From: Polyangiaceae bacterium
Lineage (GTDB): Bacteria > Myxococcota_A > Polyangia > Polyangiales > Polyangiaceae
DNA: 64,000 nucleotides
NCBI GenBank assembly: GCA_025937895.1
Contig: JAICQL010000002.1
Coordinates: 1 to 64,000 of the forward strand
Direction of reading: 5' to 3'
Shown here: positions 1-10,645 of the stretch, piece by piece
How the letters are laid out: each line of letters starts with the position of its first letter
How positions within the stretch are numbered: position 1 is the stretch's first letter
The notes under the pieces: generated by a model
The model's database searches: none
The model's input: only the letters and a program-made list of their open reading frames with translations
Told to the model about the DNA's origin: nothing
Program-made: the position numbers and the translations under genes

Positions 1-338
1 CCGTCGGCGGCCGACACCACCAGGATCGCGCCGTCCATTTGGGCGGCGCCGGTGATCATGTTCTTGATGAAGTCGGCGTGGCCCGGGCAATCGATGTGGG
101 CGTAGTGGCGCTTGTCGGTTTCGTACTCGACGTGGCTCACCGAGATCGTCACGGTCTTCGTCTCGTCGCGCACGATGCCGCCCTTGGCGATGTCGGCGTA
201 CTTGATGCCGTGGGCTAGACCCGCCTTCTCCTGAACCTTGAGCAGCGCCGCGGTCAGCGTCGTCTTGCCGTGATCGATGTGACCGATCGTCCCGACGTTT
301 ACGTGTGGCTTCTTGCGTACGAACTTCTCTTTGGCCAT
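1..338 (-). CDS. tuf: Elongation factor Tu, N-terminal part (cut by window edge)
   Basis: The frame reads leftward from an ATG at 338 and runs off the window at base 1, so only about 112 N-terminal residues are present. It begins [20 protein letters not shown] and contains the GTPase P-loop GHIDHGKTT and the G3 motif DCPGHADF, which identify EF-Tu, the GTPase that delivers aminoacyl-tRNA to the ribosome. A clear Shine-Dalgarno (AGAGGA) sits just before the start. It lies 74 bp downstream of fusA on the same strand, the usual place for tuf at the end of the str operon. The C-terminal part of the G domain and domains 2 and 3 are not visible. Confidence 0.97.
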   Translation of the reverse strand, partial: MAKEKFVRKKPHVNVGTIGHIDHGKTTLTAALLKVQEKAGLAHGIKYADIAKGGIVRDETKTVTISVSHVEYETDKRHYAHIDCPGHADFIKNMITGAAQMDGAILVVSAAD

Positions 339-412
339 GTCTTCCTCTACCGCGTCACTCTATTGCTAAATTAAAGCTTGCCAGGCCGGCGCTCGACACC
401 CCAAGCCCGCGC

Positions 413-2530
<2,118 letters not shown>

Positions 2531-2792
2531 GAGACTGTCTGGGCAACACGTGTCTGGAGCAACACTGCTTGGGCAAAACTGCTTTGGGCAATACGGCTCT
2601 AGGCAACACAGGCTCTAAGCACACCAGGCCCTGGGCGGCGCTGCACCGTGCAGGCAAGCCAACACTGCCTTCGGCCACACTGCCTTCGGCAATGGCGCCT
2701 CGAGCAACACCGCCTCTAGCGACACGGCCTCTAGCGACACGGCGTCGAGCAACACGGCCTCTAGCAACACCGCCCACGAATACGGCATCCGA
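2531..2792. repeat. Degenerate 15-bp tandem repeat filling the rpsG-fusA spacer
   Basis: Almost the whole spacer is built from units like GCAACACGGCCTCTA. Unit starts on the plus strand fall at 2543, 2559, 2573, 2588, 2603, 2619, 2658, 2674 and then exactly every 15 bp from 2689 to 2764. The rightmost copies are the best conserved and copies further left are more worn. The unit lacks the long conserved repeats and unique spacers of a CRISPR array. It is transcribed as part of the str operon mRNA. Its function is unknown. Confidence 0.85.
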
Positions 2793-3263
2793 CTACCAGC
2801 GGTAGTGGGCGAAGGCCTTGTTGGCGTCCGCCATGCGATGCGTGTCGTCCTTCTTCTTCACCGCGCCACCGCGCAGCTGGGAGGCGTCTACCAGCTCTGC
2901 AGCCAGGCGCTCACGCATCGTCTTCTCGCCACGAGTGCGGGAGTGCTGCACCAGCCAGCGCATACCGAGGGCCACGCGCCGCTCCGGACGCACTTCCATC
3001 GGCACCTGGTAGGTGGCACCGCCGACGCGGCGGCTCTTGACCTCCAGCTTCGGCTTCACGTTGTCGAGCGCCTTGCGGAAGATCTCCAACGGGTCTTCCT
3101 TGAAGCGCTGCTTGATGATCTCGAACGAGCCGTACAAAATGCCTTCGGCCGTCGACTTCTTACCGTCCACCATCAGGGAGTTGGTGAACTTGGTCACGAG
3201 CTTGTCGCGGTAGATCGGATCGGGAATGATTCTGCGCTTGGGGACTTCTCGCCGGCGGGGCAT
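2793..3263 (-). CDS. rpsG: 30S ribosomal protein S7
   Basis: A 156-residue S7, the 16S rRNA-binding protein that organises the 3' domain of the small subunit and touches the E-site tRNA. The start [16 protein letters not shown], the VDGKKSTAE stretch and the C-terminal AHYRW are typical of bacterial S7, and the length matches the family. A good Shine-Dalgarno (AGAGGAG) precedes ATG 3263. It lies 38 bp after rpsL on the same strand, in the conserved rpsL-rpsG-fusA-tuf order. Confidence 0.98.
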   Translation of the reverse strand: MPRRREVPKRRIIPDPIYRDKLVTKFTNSLMVDGKKSTAEGILYGSFEIIKQRFKEDPLEIFRKALDNVKPKLEVKSRRVGGATYQVPMEVRPERRVALGMRWLVQHSRTRGEKTMRERLAAELVDASQLRGGAVKKKDDTHRMADANKAFAHYRW

Positions 3264-3301
3264 CGAATGGCTCCTCTGACTCTCTCAAAGAGATAAAAAG
3301 C

Positions 3302-3700
3302 TCAGCTCTTCGGGCGCTTGACGCCGTACTTAGAGCGCTTGGCATTACGCGTGGCCTTGTTGGTGCTGCTCGGACCGGACGCACCGGACGAGTCCAGCGT
3401 GCCGCGCACCACGTGATAACGAACGCCGGGCAGATCCTTCACGCGGCCGCCACGGATGAGCACCACGCTGTGCTCCTGCAGGTTATGCCCTTCACCCGGG
3501 ATGTAGCTGGTCACTTCCATGCCGTTGGTCAGCCGCACGCGGCAGACCTTGCGCAGGGCAGAGTTAGGCTTCTTCGGGGTGACCGTGTAAACGCGAACAC
3601 AGACGCCACGCTTCTGCGGACAGGAACGGAGCGCGGGTGAATTCGTCTTGTAGACGGTCGCGTCGCGACCCTGACGAATCAGCTGCTGAATGGTAGGCAT
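3302..3700 (-). CDS. rpsL: 30S ribosomal protein S12
   Basis: A 132-residue S12, the decoding-centre protein. The family core is intact: [20 protein letters not shown] near residues 27-46 and [12 protein letters not shown] further on. The lysine pair KK (43-44), where streptomycin-resistance substitutions occur in other bacteria, is wild type. The protein is a few residues longer than the 123-125 usual in enterobacteria, through a Ser/Lys-rich C-terminal tail. It is the first gene of the str operon, and its promoter is probably the one at 3907-3934. Confidence 0.98.
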   Translation of the reverse strand: MPTIQQLIRQGRDATVYKTNSPALRSCPQKRGVCVRVYTVTPKKPNSALRKVCRVRLTNGMEVTSYIPGEGHNLQEHSVVLIRGGRVKDLPGVRYHVVRGTLDSSGASGPSSTNKATRNAKRSKYGVKRPKS

Positions 3701-3906
3701 AGGCTGCGGATGAAGGCTGCGGGGTATCGGCTCGAGGGTAAAAGAACGCAGTCCCGTGGACTGTCACGAGCTGAAGGACGGTGTCCTCAGGACATCATCC
3801 TCTGGCTCATGCAGGGCGGGATCGTGAACTGGGCCCCGACGCGGCGAGCCCGCTCCGGGCGATGAATCGCACACGTTGCGGTCCCCCCGGGTCTCAGGGG
3901 AGGTGC
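3701..3906 (-). other. Leader of the str operon, no gene seen
   Basis: About 200 bases between the predicted transcription start (near 3900) and rpsL. No reading frame with family features is present and I recognise no riboswitch. A shadow frame entering from the right is not supported. The rest of the gap (3935-4131), upstream of the promoter, is also without a gene. Confidence 0.5.
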
Positions 3907-3934
3907 AGGATAGGCAGCGCGGTCCGCTTGTCAA
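3907..3934 (-). promoter_or_regulatory. Sigma-70-type promoter for the str operon
   Basis: Read on the minus strand, a perfect -35 hexamer TTGACA (3934-3929) is followed after 16 bp by TATCCT (3912-3907). It points toward rpsL, about 200 bp away, and no other gene lies between. Such a close match to consensus stands out in this GC-rich sequence and fits a strongly expressed ribosomal operon. Confidence 0.7.
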
Positions 3935-4131
3935 GCAAAGCCCGAGCGGAGGCGGTCCATTGCGCGGGTAGGTGCGCCCCAGGGCATCACGCGTTCAGCA
4001 AACGGAGGGCTGTAGCGGCGATGCGCGGCCGCGGACCCGGTAGCTGTACACCAGTTCCGGGCATTCAACAGCCCGAAATTCGCCGCTGGAGCGCCGCCAG
4101 GGCCGCGCCGATCGTGAGGGAGGTGCGCTGG

Positions 4132-5493
4132 TCAGGCCGCGAGCGCCCGCCGCTGCAGCTCGGGATCACTCAGGGCCGAGTAGGGCCGGAGCAGATGCTG
4201 CACCTCCAGGGCCAGCTGGTGCACGCCGGCATCTCGCGCGGACAGCTTCACCAGCCCAGCGAGCAGCTGCAGCGCCTGCCCGAGCTGCGCCGGGCGCTCA
4301 CCGCGCGTGTCGGGATAGGCGAAATCGGGGATGGCGGCGAGCTGCCACGGCCCTTCGAGCAGAGCGGGCAGCGCTGCGAGATACGGTCGGGCCAGGGCCG
4401 CCAGCGCATCCGCACGGCCACTGATGGCGGCCTGGCGCGCGGCGTCGCCGAGCACGCGCGCGAGCAACTGAGCCTCCAGCGCCGCCACGCTCATGCCCTG
4501 ACCGTAGATGGGATTGAACGTGCAGATGGCATCGCCGAGCGGCAACAGCCCGGCCGGCAAGCGCTCCAGCTGCTCGAAGTGGCGCCAGATGCTCTCGGAG
4601 AAGCCGAAGCGAGTGACCTCACCGAGGGGCTGTGCTCGCAGCAGGGCTCGGGCGATGGTCTGCGTGCGCAAGCTGCGCACGAACTCCAGGAAACCAGCGG
4701 CGTCGCCGGGGGGCTTCTCAGCGAGCCGTCCGCCCAAGGTGACCATCCAGCGCCCGCCCTCGATGGGCATGAGCAGGCCCGCGCGGCTGCTGGCGGGGAT
4801 CTGCGGATAACACAGCGCTACCTTCCACTCTCCAGGTGGCTCCGCCGGCACCTGGAAGAGCTGCGTGGCGTAGCCGAGCTCGACCCCGATGCGCGTCTCG
4901 CGCGGCAGCGCGAGACCAGCGGCGTGCAGCGCAGCGAGCGCTGGCGCCGCGCGCCCCGAGGCATCGACGACCAGCTGCGCGCTCAGCGTCTGCGCAGCGC
5001 TGCCGCGAGCGCCATGCTCGACACCGGTCACGCGCGCGCCGTCCTCCGAGAGCAAGATGCGCTCCACGCGGCAGCCCGCGCGCAGCTCCACGTTGCCGCG
5101 GATGGCGCGGGCCCGCACCAGCGCCTCGATCAGCGGGCGCGAGAGCGAGTAACAATTCCAGCCGGCGTCCCGCTGCGGGAAGGGATCGAAGCCAGGGCGA
5201 TCCAGCCACAGGTCGAGCCCGGCGCGATAGCAGCTGGCACCGGCCTGCCGCAGCTCCGCCTCGAGCCCTGGAAACAGCGCCTCCAGCGCGCGCTGGCCAC
5301 CGCCGAGCAAGACGTGCAGATGTTTGCCCTGCGGCACCCCGGGGCGAGGCACGGCAGACTCGGGCATGCCGTCGCGCTCGAGCACGATCACCCGCTCGAA
5401 GTGTGGTGCGAGCGCCGCGCTGGCCGCCAACCCGCCGAGCCCTGCGCCGATCACGATCGCCTGTTTGCCGAGTAGCTGGGACATCACTGGCAT
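4132..5493 (-). CDS. FAD-dependent oxidoreductase (monooxygenase/geranylgeranyl-reductase type)
   Basis: A 453-residue flavoprotein. Its N-terminal dinucleotide-binding fold has the motif IGAGLGGLAAS (about residues 15-25) and the acidic end ERDG of beta2. The VPQGKHLHVLL stretch and the later GDAICTFNPIYGQGMS loop are typical of aromatic-ring monooxygenase/epoxidase-like FAD enzymes (PF01494 relatives). The substrate is unknown. It starts 64 bp after a uroporphyrinogen decarboxylase paralogue on the same strand, so it may be co-transcribed. It lacks the features of protoporphyrinogen oxidase, so a role in haem synthesis is not supported. The start could be ATG 5493 or ATG 5484. Confidence 0.8.
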   Translation of the reverse strand: MPVMSQLLGKQAIVIGAGLGGLAASAALAPHFERVIVLERDGMPESAVPRPGVPQGKHLHVLLGGGQRALEALFPGLEAELRQAGASCYRAGLDLWLDRPGFDPFPQRDAGWNCYSLSRPLIEALVRARAIRGNVELRAGCRVERILLSEDGARVTGVEHGARGSAAQTLSAQLVVDASGRAAPALAALHAAGLALPRETRIGVELGYATQLFQVPAEPPGEWKVALCYPQIPASSRAGLLMPIEGGRWMVTLGGRLAEKPPGDAAGFLEFVRSLRTQTIARALLRAQPLGEVTRFGFSESIWRHFEQLERLPAGLLPLGDAICTFNPIYGQGMSVAALEAQLLARVLGDAARQAAISGRADALAALARPYLAALPALLEGPWQLAAIPDFAYPDTRGERPAQLGQALQLLAGLVKLSARDAGVHQLALEVQHLLRPYSALSDPELQRRALAA

Positions 5494-5557
5494 GGACTCG
5501 AGCCGGCGACCCCAGTCGCGCCCGTACGATGAGGGCCGCGTGAATGGGCCCCGCCGC

Positions 5558-6604
5558 TCAGGACTTTCCTGTGGGATTCCGGGTGGAATATTCGTGCACG
5601 AAGTCGACCAGGGCTTTCACGTTGTCCACCGGAGTCTCGGGCACGATGCCGTGCCCCAGGTTGAAGATGTGCCCCGGGCGCCCGCCGACCTCGTCCAGGA
5701 TGGCCTTTGCCTGGGCCTCGACGGTGGCGCGGTCGGCGCACAGGACGATGGGATCCAGGTTGCCCTGCACGGCCGGCACGCCCACCCGCTGCCAGGTGGA
5801 GGCGAGCGGCACGCGCCAGTCGAGCGCCAGCACGTCCGGCTGCGCTCGGGCCGCGCTGTCCAGCAGGTGGGCGTTGCCGGTGCCGAAGTAGATGATGGGC
5901 ACCTGCCCGCGTAGATTGTCGATCAGCCGCTGCACGTGCGGCAGCACGTATTGATCGAAGTCTCGGAGCGAGAGGCAGCCGACCCAGCTATCGAAAAGCT
6001 GCACGGCATGCACGCCGCTGTCGATCTGCAGCTGCACGTAGCTGGTGACCTGCGTCACCAGCTTGTCGAGCAGCGCATGCCACAGCTGGGGCGCCTGGTA
6101 CATCATGCGCTTGACCTGGAGGTAGTCGCGCGAGCCCTTACCCTCCACCGCATACGAGGCCAAGGTGAACGGCGCTCCAGCAAAGCCGATCAGAGCCACC
6201 TCCGCGGGCAGCTCCGCCAGCACATTTTTCACCGTCTGCGCGATGTACGGCGTGGCCTCCAGCGCGGGCAGGACGCGCAACTGCTGCACGTCGGCGGCGG
6301 TACGCACCGGGTTGTCGAACAGCGGCCCTTCGCCGGCCACGTACTCCAGCCGCAGCCCCATGGGCTCGAGGATGGGCAGCAGGTCCGCAAACAGGATGGC
6401 CGCATCAACGCCCAGGATGCGCCGCGCATCCAGCGTGGCCCGAGCCGCGCGCTCCGGATCTTTGAAGAACTCCAGGCTGGAGCCGCTACCCTTCACCGCG
6501 TGGTACTCGGGCATGTAGCGACCCGCCTGGCGATTCAGCCAGATCGGAGTGTAGGCAGTGGGCTGGGCACGGCAGGCCTGCAGAAAGATCATCCGCCGAG
6601 CCAT
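5558..6604 (-). CDS. hemE: Uroporphyrinogen decarboxylase paralogue 1
   Basis: A 348-residue member of the uroporphyrinogen III decarboxylase family, which removes four acetate carboxyls to give coproporphyrinogen III. It keeps the substrate-pocket motif NRQAGRYMPEY (24-34), AILFADLL carrying the catalytic aspartate, GFAGAPFTLASYAVEG with the conserved tyrosine, QLFDSW, and the C-terminal NLGHGI. The residue before RQAGRY is Asn24, where the other copy and most family members have Met. The chosen start (ATG 6604, MARRM) gives family length, and the longer frame upstream has no family similarity. It is the second hemE-like gene here, following tRNA-Gln. It may be a true isozyme or may have drifted in function. 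Confidence 0.88.
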   Translation of the reverse strand: MARRMIFLQACRAQPTAYTPIWLNRQAGRYMPEYHAVKGSGSSLEFFKDPERAARATLDARRILGVDAAILFADLLPILEPMGLRLEYVAGEGPLFDNPVRTAADVQQLRVLPALEATPYIAQTVKNVLAELPAEVALIGFAGAPFTLASYAVEGKGSRDYLQVKRMMYQAPQLWHALLDKLVTQVTSYVQLQIDSGVHAVQLFDSWVGCLSLRDFDQYVLPHVQRLIDNLRGQVPIIYFGTGNAHLLDSAARAQPDVLALDWRVPLASTWQRVGVPAVQGNLDPIVLCADRATVEAQAKAILDEVGGRPGHIFNLGHGIVPETPVDNVKALVDFVHEYSTRNPTGKS

Positions 6605-6925
6605 AGCACAGCTCGAGCGCCATCCGCCGCAAGGCGGCGTGCCGGCTGCCGCCGAGTTAGCGTACGGGGATGGCGAAAGCGTATTCATCAGCCACCCCGA
6701 CGTGTCATCGATCCTGGCGCCGGCGCTGAGGGTGCCGCATCCGGGGGTGCGCGAGCTCGGGCGCATACGATCGCTCGTCCACAGGGCTGTTGCCGCCGAC
6801 GGAGTTCTGGCCGGTGGTCGAGAACCTGCTCCTCAGAACCTGCTGGTGGAAGGCCCTGCTCGGTGCCCCCCTGCCGGCTCCCGCGGGTTCTCAGCCCGGG
6901 GCCTGGCGACAGGCCCAGCGGGCAG
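6605..6925. other. Gene-free stretch between tRNA-Gln and hemE paralogue 1
   Basis: About 320 bases with no supported gene. I see no strong promoter and no clear terminator after the tRNA. Confidence 0.5.
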
Positions 6926-6996
6926 TTCCGGTGCAGAGATTCGAACTCCGATTCAGGGATTCAAAGTCCCTTGTCCTACCCTTAGACGACACCGGA
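6926..6996 (-). tRNA. tRNA-Gln (anticodon TTG)
   Basis: Read on the minus strand, the 71-nt gene folds as a full cloverleaf. The acceptor stem is TCCGGTG/CACCGGA with discriminator A, the D-arm is GTC-loop-GAC, and the anticodon stem is AGGGA/TCCCT. The 7-base loop CTTTGAA contains TTG, and the T-arm is CGGAG-TTCGAAT-CTCTG. The unusual C at position 9 is common in bacterial tRNA-Gln. CCA is not encoded. It lies between the two uroporphyrinogen decarboxylase genes on the same strand, 100 bp downstream of the first. Confidence 0.97.
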
Positions 6997-7096
6997 GGAC
7001 GGCGGCGAGCTTAGCAAAACGTCCAGCTGGAGAAGCTGGATTGTGCAGCGAGTTGCCCGGAAACCGAGGGAATTGGCGCGCCGGGTCGGCGGGCGG

Positions 7097-8131
7097 TCAG
7101 AGCTTCTTGGCCGTCCAGGTATGGACCAGGTCGACGACCTCGGTGACGGCGCTGGGCGGCGTGTGCGGCAGGATGCCGTGGCCGAGGTTGAAGATGTGCC
7201 CGGGGGCGCCTGCGGCAGCGGCAAGCACGGCGCGCACGCCCTGGTGCAGCCGCTCGCGCGGGGCGCTGAGCAGGTGCGGATCCAGATTGCCCTGGATGGC
7301 CACGCCATTACCGAGGCGGCGCCGCACGACGTCGAGCGGGATGCGCCAGTCGGCGCCGATGACGGTGCCGCCCGTCTCCTTCTGCAGCTCGAGCAGGGTG
7401 CTGGTGTCGGTACCGAAGTGGATCACGGGCAGCCCCGACTGCTCCAGCGAGGCGAACACCGGCTGGAGGTAGGGCTGGACGAACTCGCGATAGTCGGCGG
7501 GCGAGAGCTGGCCCACGCAGGAGTCGAAGAGCTGCACGGCCTGCGCGCCCGCCTCGATCTGCGCCTGCAGGAACAGCCGGATGACCTCCGACAGCTTGCT
7601 CATCAGCTGGCTCCAGAGCTGGGGCTCGCTGTACATGAGCGACTTGGTCAGGGTGAACTGGGAGCTCTTGCCGCCCTCGATCAGGTAGCTGGCGAGCGTG
7701 AAGGGCGCGCCGGCAAAGCCGATCAGCGGGGTCTTGCCGTCGAGCTCGCGCCGGATGTTGCGCACGGCCTCGAGCACGTGGCCCAGGCCCTCGTGTGGAT
7801 CGATCACACGCAGCTGCTCGATGCCCTGGCGATCGCGGATGGGCGCGAGGATGCGCGGGCCCTCCCCCGCCACGAACTCGAACGGCGCCCCCATGGGCTC
7901 CAGCGGCAGCAGGATGTCCGCGAACAGGATGGCTGCGTCCACGCGGTGGACGCGCACCGGCTGCAAGGTGACCTCGGTGGCGAGCTCGGGCTGCTTGCAG
8001 ACCTCGAGCAGCGTGTGTTTTGCGCGGATCTTGCGGTACTCCGCCATGTAGCGGCCAGCCTGGCGCATGAACCAGACCGGAGTGGCGTCGACCGGCTCAC
8101 GCCGGCAAGCCCGCAAGAATCTGTCCCACAT
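7097..8131 (-). CDS. hemE: Uroporphyrinogen decarboxylase (paralogue 2, most canonical)
   Basis: A 344-residue uroporphyrinogen decarboxylase in cytosolic haem synthesis. All family signatures are present: FMRQAGRYMAEY (21-32), AILFADILLPLEPMG with the catalytic aspartate, GFAGAPFTLASYLIEGG with the conserved tyrosine, QLFDSCVG, HFGTDT and NLGHGILP. Length and start (ATG 8131, MWDRFLRA) are normal. It clearly shares ancestry with the copy at 5558-6604 but is not nearly identical, so the duplication is old. It lies 130 bp downstream of the CcmE-like gene on the same strand. Confidence 0.93.
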   Translation of the reverse strand: MWDRFLRACRREPVDATPVWFMRQAGRYMAEYRKIRAKHTLLEVCKQPELATEVTLQPVRVHRVDAAILFADILLPLEPMGAPFEFVAGEGPRILAPIRDRQGIEQLRVIDPHEGLGHVLEAVRNIRRELDGKTPLIGFAGAPFTLASYLIEGGKSSQFTLTKSLMYSEPQLWSQLMSKLSEVIRLFLQAQIEAGAQAVQLFDSCVGQLSPADYREFVQPYLQPVFASLEQSGLPVIHFGTDTSTLLELQKETGGTVIGADWRIPLDVVRRRLGNGVAIQGNLDPHLLSAPRERLHQGVRAVLAAAAGAPGHIFNLGHGILPHTPPSAVTEVVDLVHTWTAKKL

Positions 8132-8261
8132 GTTGCTGCGGCTTACAGCGCCCGGCGAGCGGAAGCCAGCGAATGCTGCCGCTCACCGGCAGCCGCGCGC
8201 GGGACTGCAGCTGGAGAGACTGGAGCTGAGGAAACGACGGAAGAAGGCGAACGAGCGACGC

Positions 8262-8876
8262 TCAGCGGATGCCCGCGGAGGCTGCCTCGGGCGACTGCGC
8301 CGTGTTGTATTGCGGCGATGCTGCGCCCGCCTTGGAGGCCTCGCTCATCTCGTGGGTCGACGGATCGTATTTCGATGGGCACTTTGCAAAGATCTTGCTG
8401 GCTTGCATGTGCCCTTCGGGAGCCAGACGGCCCTCGACAGTGACCTCGACCCCCTCCCGATCGCGGAAGGTGTCCGGCACCACGCACAGCGGATAGCGCA
8501 CCTGCAGCGCCTCACCCGTGGTGACCCCCTGGTCGCGCACCATGAAGCGGTACTCGCACGGGTTATCACGCTTGACGAGGCTGCCGGCCACGAGCATGCC
8601 CTGCACGCGCAGCTGGCGATCGCCGAGCTCCGCGCCCTTCGTCTTCACGTCCTCGACCTTGTACGAGTAGACGACCGCCTCTTCCCCGCCGCTGAAGACG
8701 AGCGCGAGCACGCCGCCCGCGAGCACGAGCAACACCGCCAGCAAGCCCCAGCCCTTGCGCTCCTGCGCATCGGCGACGACGGGACGAGCCTCATCCGCGG
8801 CGGCCACCGCCTTGGTTGATTTGCCCTTGTCGGCGTCGCGAATGGCCTGCTCTAGCTCGTCGTCAATGCGGCTCAT
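8262..8876 (-). CDS. ccmE: CcmE-like cytochrome c maturation haem chaperone with CxxxY motif
   Basis: A 204-residue protein with a short charged N-terminus, one membrane anchor (residues 44-64) and an OB-fold-like periplasmic domain. The stretch EVTVEGRLAPEGHMQAS followed by KIFAKCPSKY matches the end of the CcmE domain. There, classical CcmE carries HxxxY, whose His binds haem covalently. Here the motif is C166-P-S-K-Y170, the CxxxY variant known from archaea and some deltaproteobacteria. A hydrophilic tail of about 34 residues follows. The two downstream genes make uroporphyrinogen decarboxylases, which fits a haem context. No other ccm genes are in view. Confidence 0.75.
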   Translation of the reverse strand: MSRIDDELEQAIRDADKGKSTKAVAAADEARPVVADAQERKGWGLLAVLLVLAGGVLALVFSGGEEAVVYSYKVEDVKTKGAELGDRQLRVQGMLVAGSLVKRDNPCEYRFMVRDQGVTTGEALQVRYPLCVVPDTFRDREGVEVTVEGRLAPEGHMQASKIFAKCPSKYDPSTHEMSEASKAGAASPQYNTAQSPEAASAGIR

Positions 8877-9200
8877 GGTGGGTTCATCCTAGCCCCGACC
8901 TCTGGTCGGATCCAGCAGCGCTCTTCCCCGCCTGTGCGGAAAAAGGACGCCATTTTCAAGCTTTGCGGTCACTGTGCAGGGCCGGCGATTTTTCACCCCG
9001 GCGGGGTCTAGCGGCCACCTGGCAGCCCAACCCGGGGGCAGCTCGGAACATTCCCGCGCTCGGCGGATGCCCGCTGGAGCGCGCCCGCGAGCAGCCCCTT
9101 CGCGAGGCTGCACGCCCGTTTCCAGACGGGCGCCAGGGGTTTATCGCAGCCCGGAGGGTTGCACCTTGTAGCTTCTGGCTGCCTGCGGCAAGTCCGCTCG
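8877..9200. other. Divergent intergenic region, no gene
   Basis: A 324-base gap between two divergent genes. It presumably holds both promoters, but I see no near-consensus boxes. A small inverted repeat, GCCCGT-TTCCAG-ACGGGC (about 9114-9131), lies 70 bp before the right-hand gene. It has no T-run and its role is unknown. Confidence 0.45.
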
Positions 9201-10640
9201 ATGGCTTTCGCACACTCGCCCGTGGATCTGGACCGAGCTCTCGCCCGCGCTGCCGGCCAGTGGGTAGGCTGGCGCGAGCACACGCTCCGCGAACCCCTGG
9301 ATCTCGATCCGGAAGAGGGCCCGCTGGAGCCATTTCGAGACGCCACGGGGCTGACCCTGTTTCGCGAGCTGCGCGAGCTGCCGGCGCAGGATCCGCTCCG
9401 TGAGCCGCTGCAACGCTGGGTGTATCGACTGGCTGAGCAACGCATCAACGCTGCTGTATTGACGCGGCGAGAGCAGGAGCGTCGCCGTCCGCGGCAGGTG
9501 CCCGAGGCGCCCGGTCGCGCGGCGGTCAGCCTGGCCAGAATGCTGGAGAGCGCCCTGGCGGACGCGCCGCGCCGCGCGCTGTGGCTGCGCCTGTTCCTGG
9601 AGCACGCCGCGCCCGTCTCGACGGTCGAGGTCGAGCTGTGGCAGCGGCGGCGCGAGATCGCCCGGCGCATGGGGCTCAGCGGGCCGGGCGAGATCGAGGC
9701 TCCGCTACGAGCGCCGCCGGGCGAGAGCACGGCTGGAGAAGGGACGAGCGCGGGGCCGTCGCCGCTGATCGAGCCGCAGCGGGTGGCGGCGCCCGGTGCT
9801 GCCGACGGCAGCAAGCACACGGCGGCGCTAGCCGAAGCGCTCTCGCGGCAGCTGCGCGAGCGCATCGAGGAGCTCGGCGCCAAGGATCTGGCTGCGCTAC
9901 TGGGCAGCGCGCTGGGCCAGGATATCCCGGCGGACTGGCCCGCACGCCTCAGCCTGCAGCGGCTCTCGGACTACTTTCGCGACGGCGAGCTGCTGCGCTC
10001 GCTGGAGCTGCGCCCCGCACCGCTGCCGCCATCCCTGGGTGCGGCGAGCTTCTGCCGGGCGCTGGGCGTGCTCGGGGGCGCCTGGCTGGAGGCGCTGGCG
10101 CCGCAGGATCAGCCGTTCGTGGTGGCGCACGATCCCTATGGCCTGCAGCGTCACGAGGCGGCGGCGCTGTTCGCGCGGCTGCCGCTGAACGCGCGCTTTC
10201 TGGGCCGACACCTGCAGGTGCCGCGCGGGGCGCTGGCGGACGTGCAGCGGCGGCTCGGGCAGGTGTGCTTGCTCAGCCTGGCGCAGGCGGCGCTCAGGGT
10301 GCGCCTGCGCTCGGCGGCGCTGGGCAGCGAGCGTGGCTTTCGTGAGGCGTTCAGCGAGCTGACGAACCTGGAGCTGGGCATCGCGCTGCCGCCGCGGCTG
10401 GCGGGCGCGGTATTCCAGCTGGATGTGGAGGACGAGCAGCGGCTGGTCGGCAGCCTCCTGGCGGCGCAACGCGAGCGAGAGCTGATCGAAGCGCACGACG
10501 AGGACTGGTTCCGCAATCCCCGCGCCATCGAGCAACTGCGCGCCGAGGCGCGGCGGCCGCCACAGCCGCACGTCACGCCGGAGCGCGCGGAGGCAGCGCT
10601 GCAGACGGCGCTACGGCGACTGCACACGCTGCTGCGCTAG
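9201..10640 (+). CDS. Hypothetical protein, 479 residues
   Basis: I do not recognise this protein. It is long, soluble-looking, rich in Leu, Arg and Ala, and probably mostly helical. It has no signal peptide, no membrane segment and no nucleotide-binding motif. A low-complexity Gly/Pro/Ser stretch near residues 165-200 divides it into two parts. The C-terminal part carries the motif EDWFRNPRAIEQLRAEARR. ATG 9201 is preferred because the upstream extension is out of character. It ends 5 bp before the convergent TraB-family gene. Confidence 0.7.
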   Translation: MAFAHSPVDLDRALARAAGQWVGWREHTLREPLDLDPEEGPLEPFRDATGLTLFRELRELPAQDPLREPLQRWVYRLAEQRINAAVLTRREQERRRPRQVPEAPGRAAVSLARMLESALADAPRRALWLRLFLEHAAPVSTVEVELWQRRREIARRMGLSGPGEIEAPLRAPPGESTAGEGTSAGPSPLIEPQRVAAPGAADGSKHTAALAEALSRQLRERIEELGAKDLAALLGSALGQDIPADWPARLSLQRLSDYFRDGELLRSLELRPAPLPPSLGAASFCRALGVLGGAWLEALAPQDQPFVVAHDPYGLQRHEAAALFARLPLNARFLGRHLQVPRGALADVQRRLGQVCLLSLAQAALRVRLRSAALGSERGFREAFSELTNLELGIALPPRLAGAVFQLDVEDEQRLVGSLLAAQRERELIEAHDEDWFRNPRAIEQLRAEARRPPQPHVTPERAEAALQTALRRLHTLLR

Positions 10641-10645
10641 GCTCG

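Noticed and set aside
2531..2792. CRISPR array
   Set aside because: Units of 15 bp follow each other without spacers, are degenerate, and no cas gene is in the window.
4132..5493. Protoporphyrinogen oxidase next to the hemE genes
   Set aside because: The FAD motif is shared, but the VPQGKHLHVLL and GDAICTFNPIYGQGMS stretches fit monooxygenase-type flavoproteins instead.
5558..6604. Corrinoid methyltransferase of the UroD superfamily (MtaA/CmuA type)
   Set aside because: The RQAGRY motif and catalytic aspartate typical of true decarboxylases are kept.
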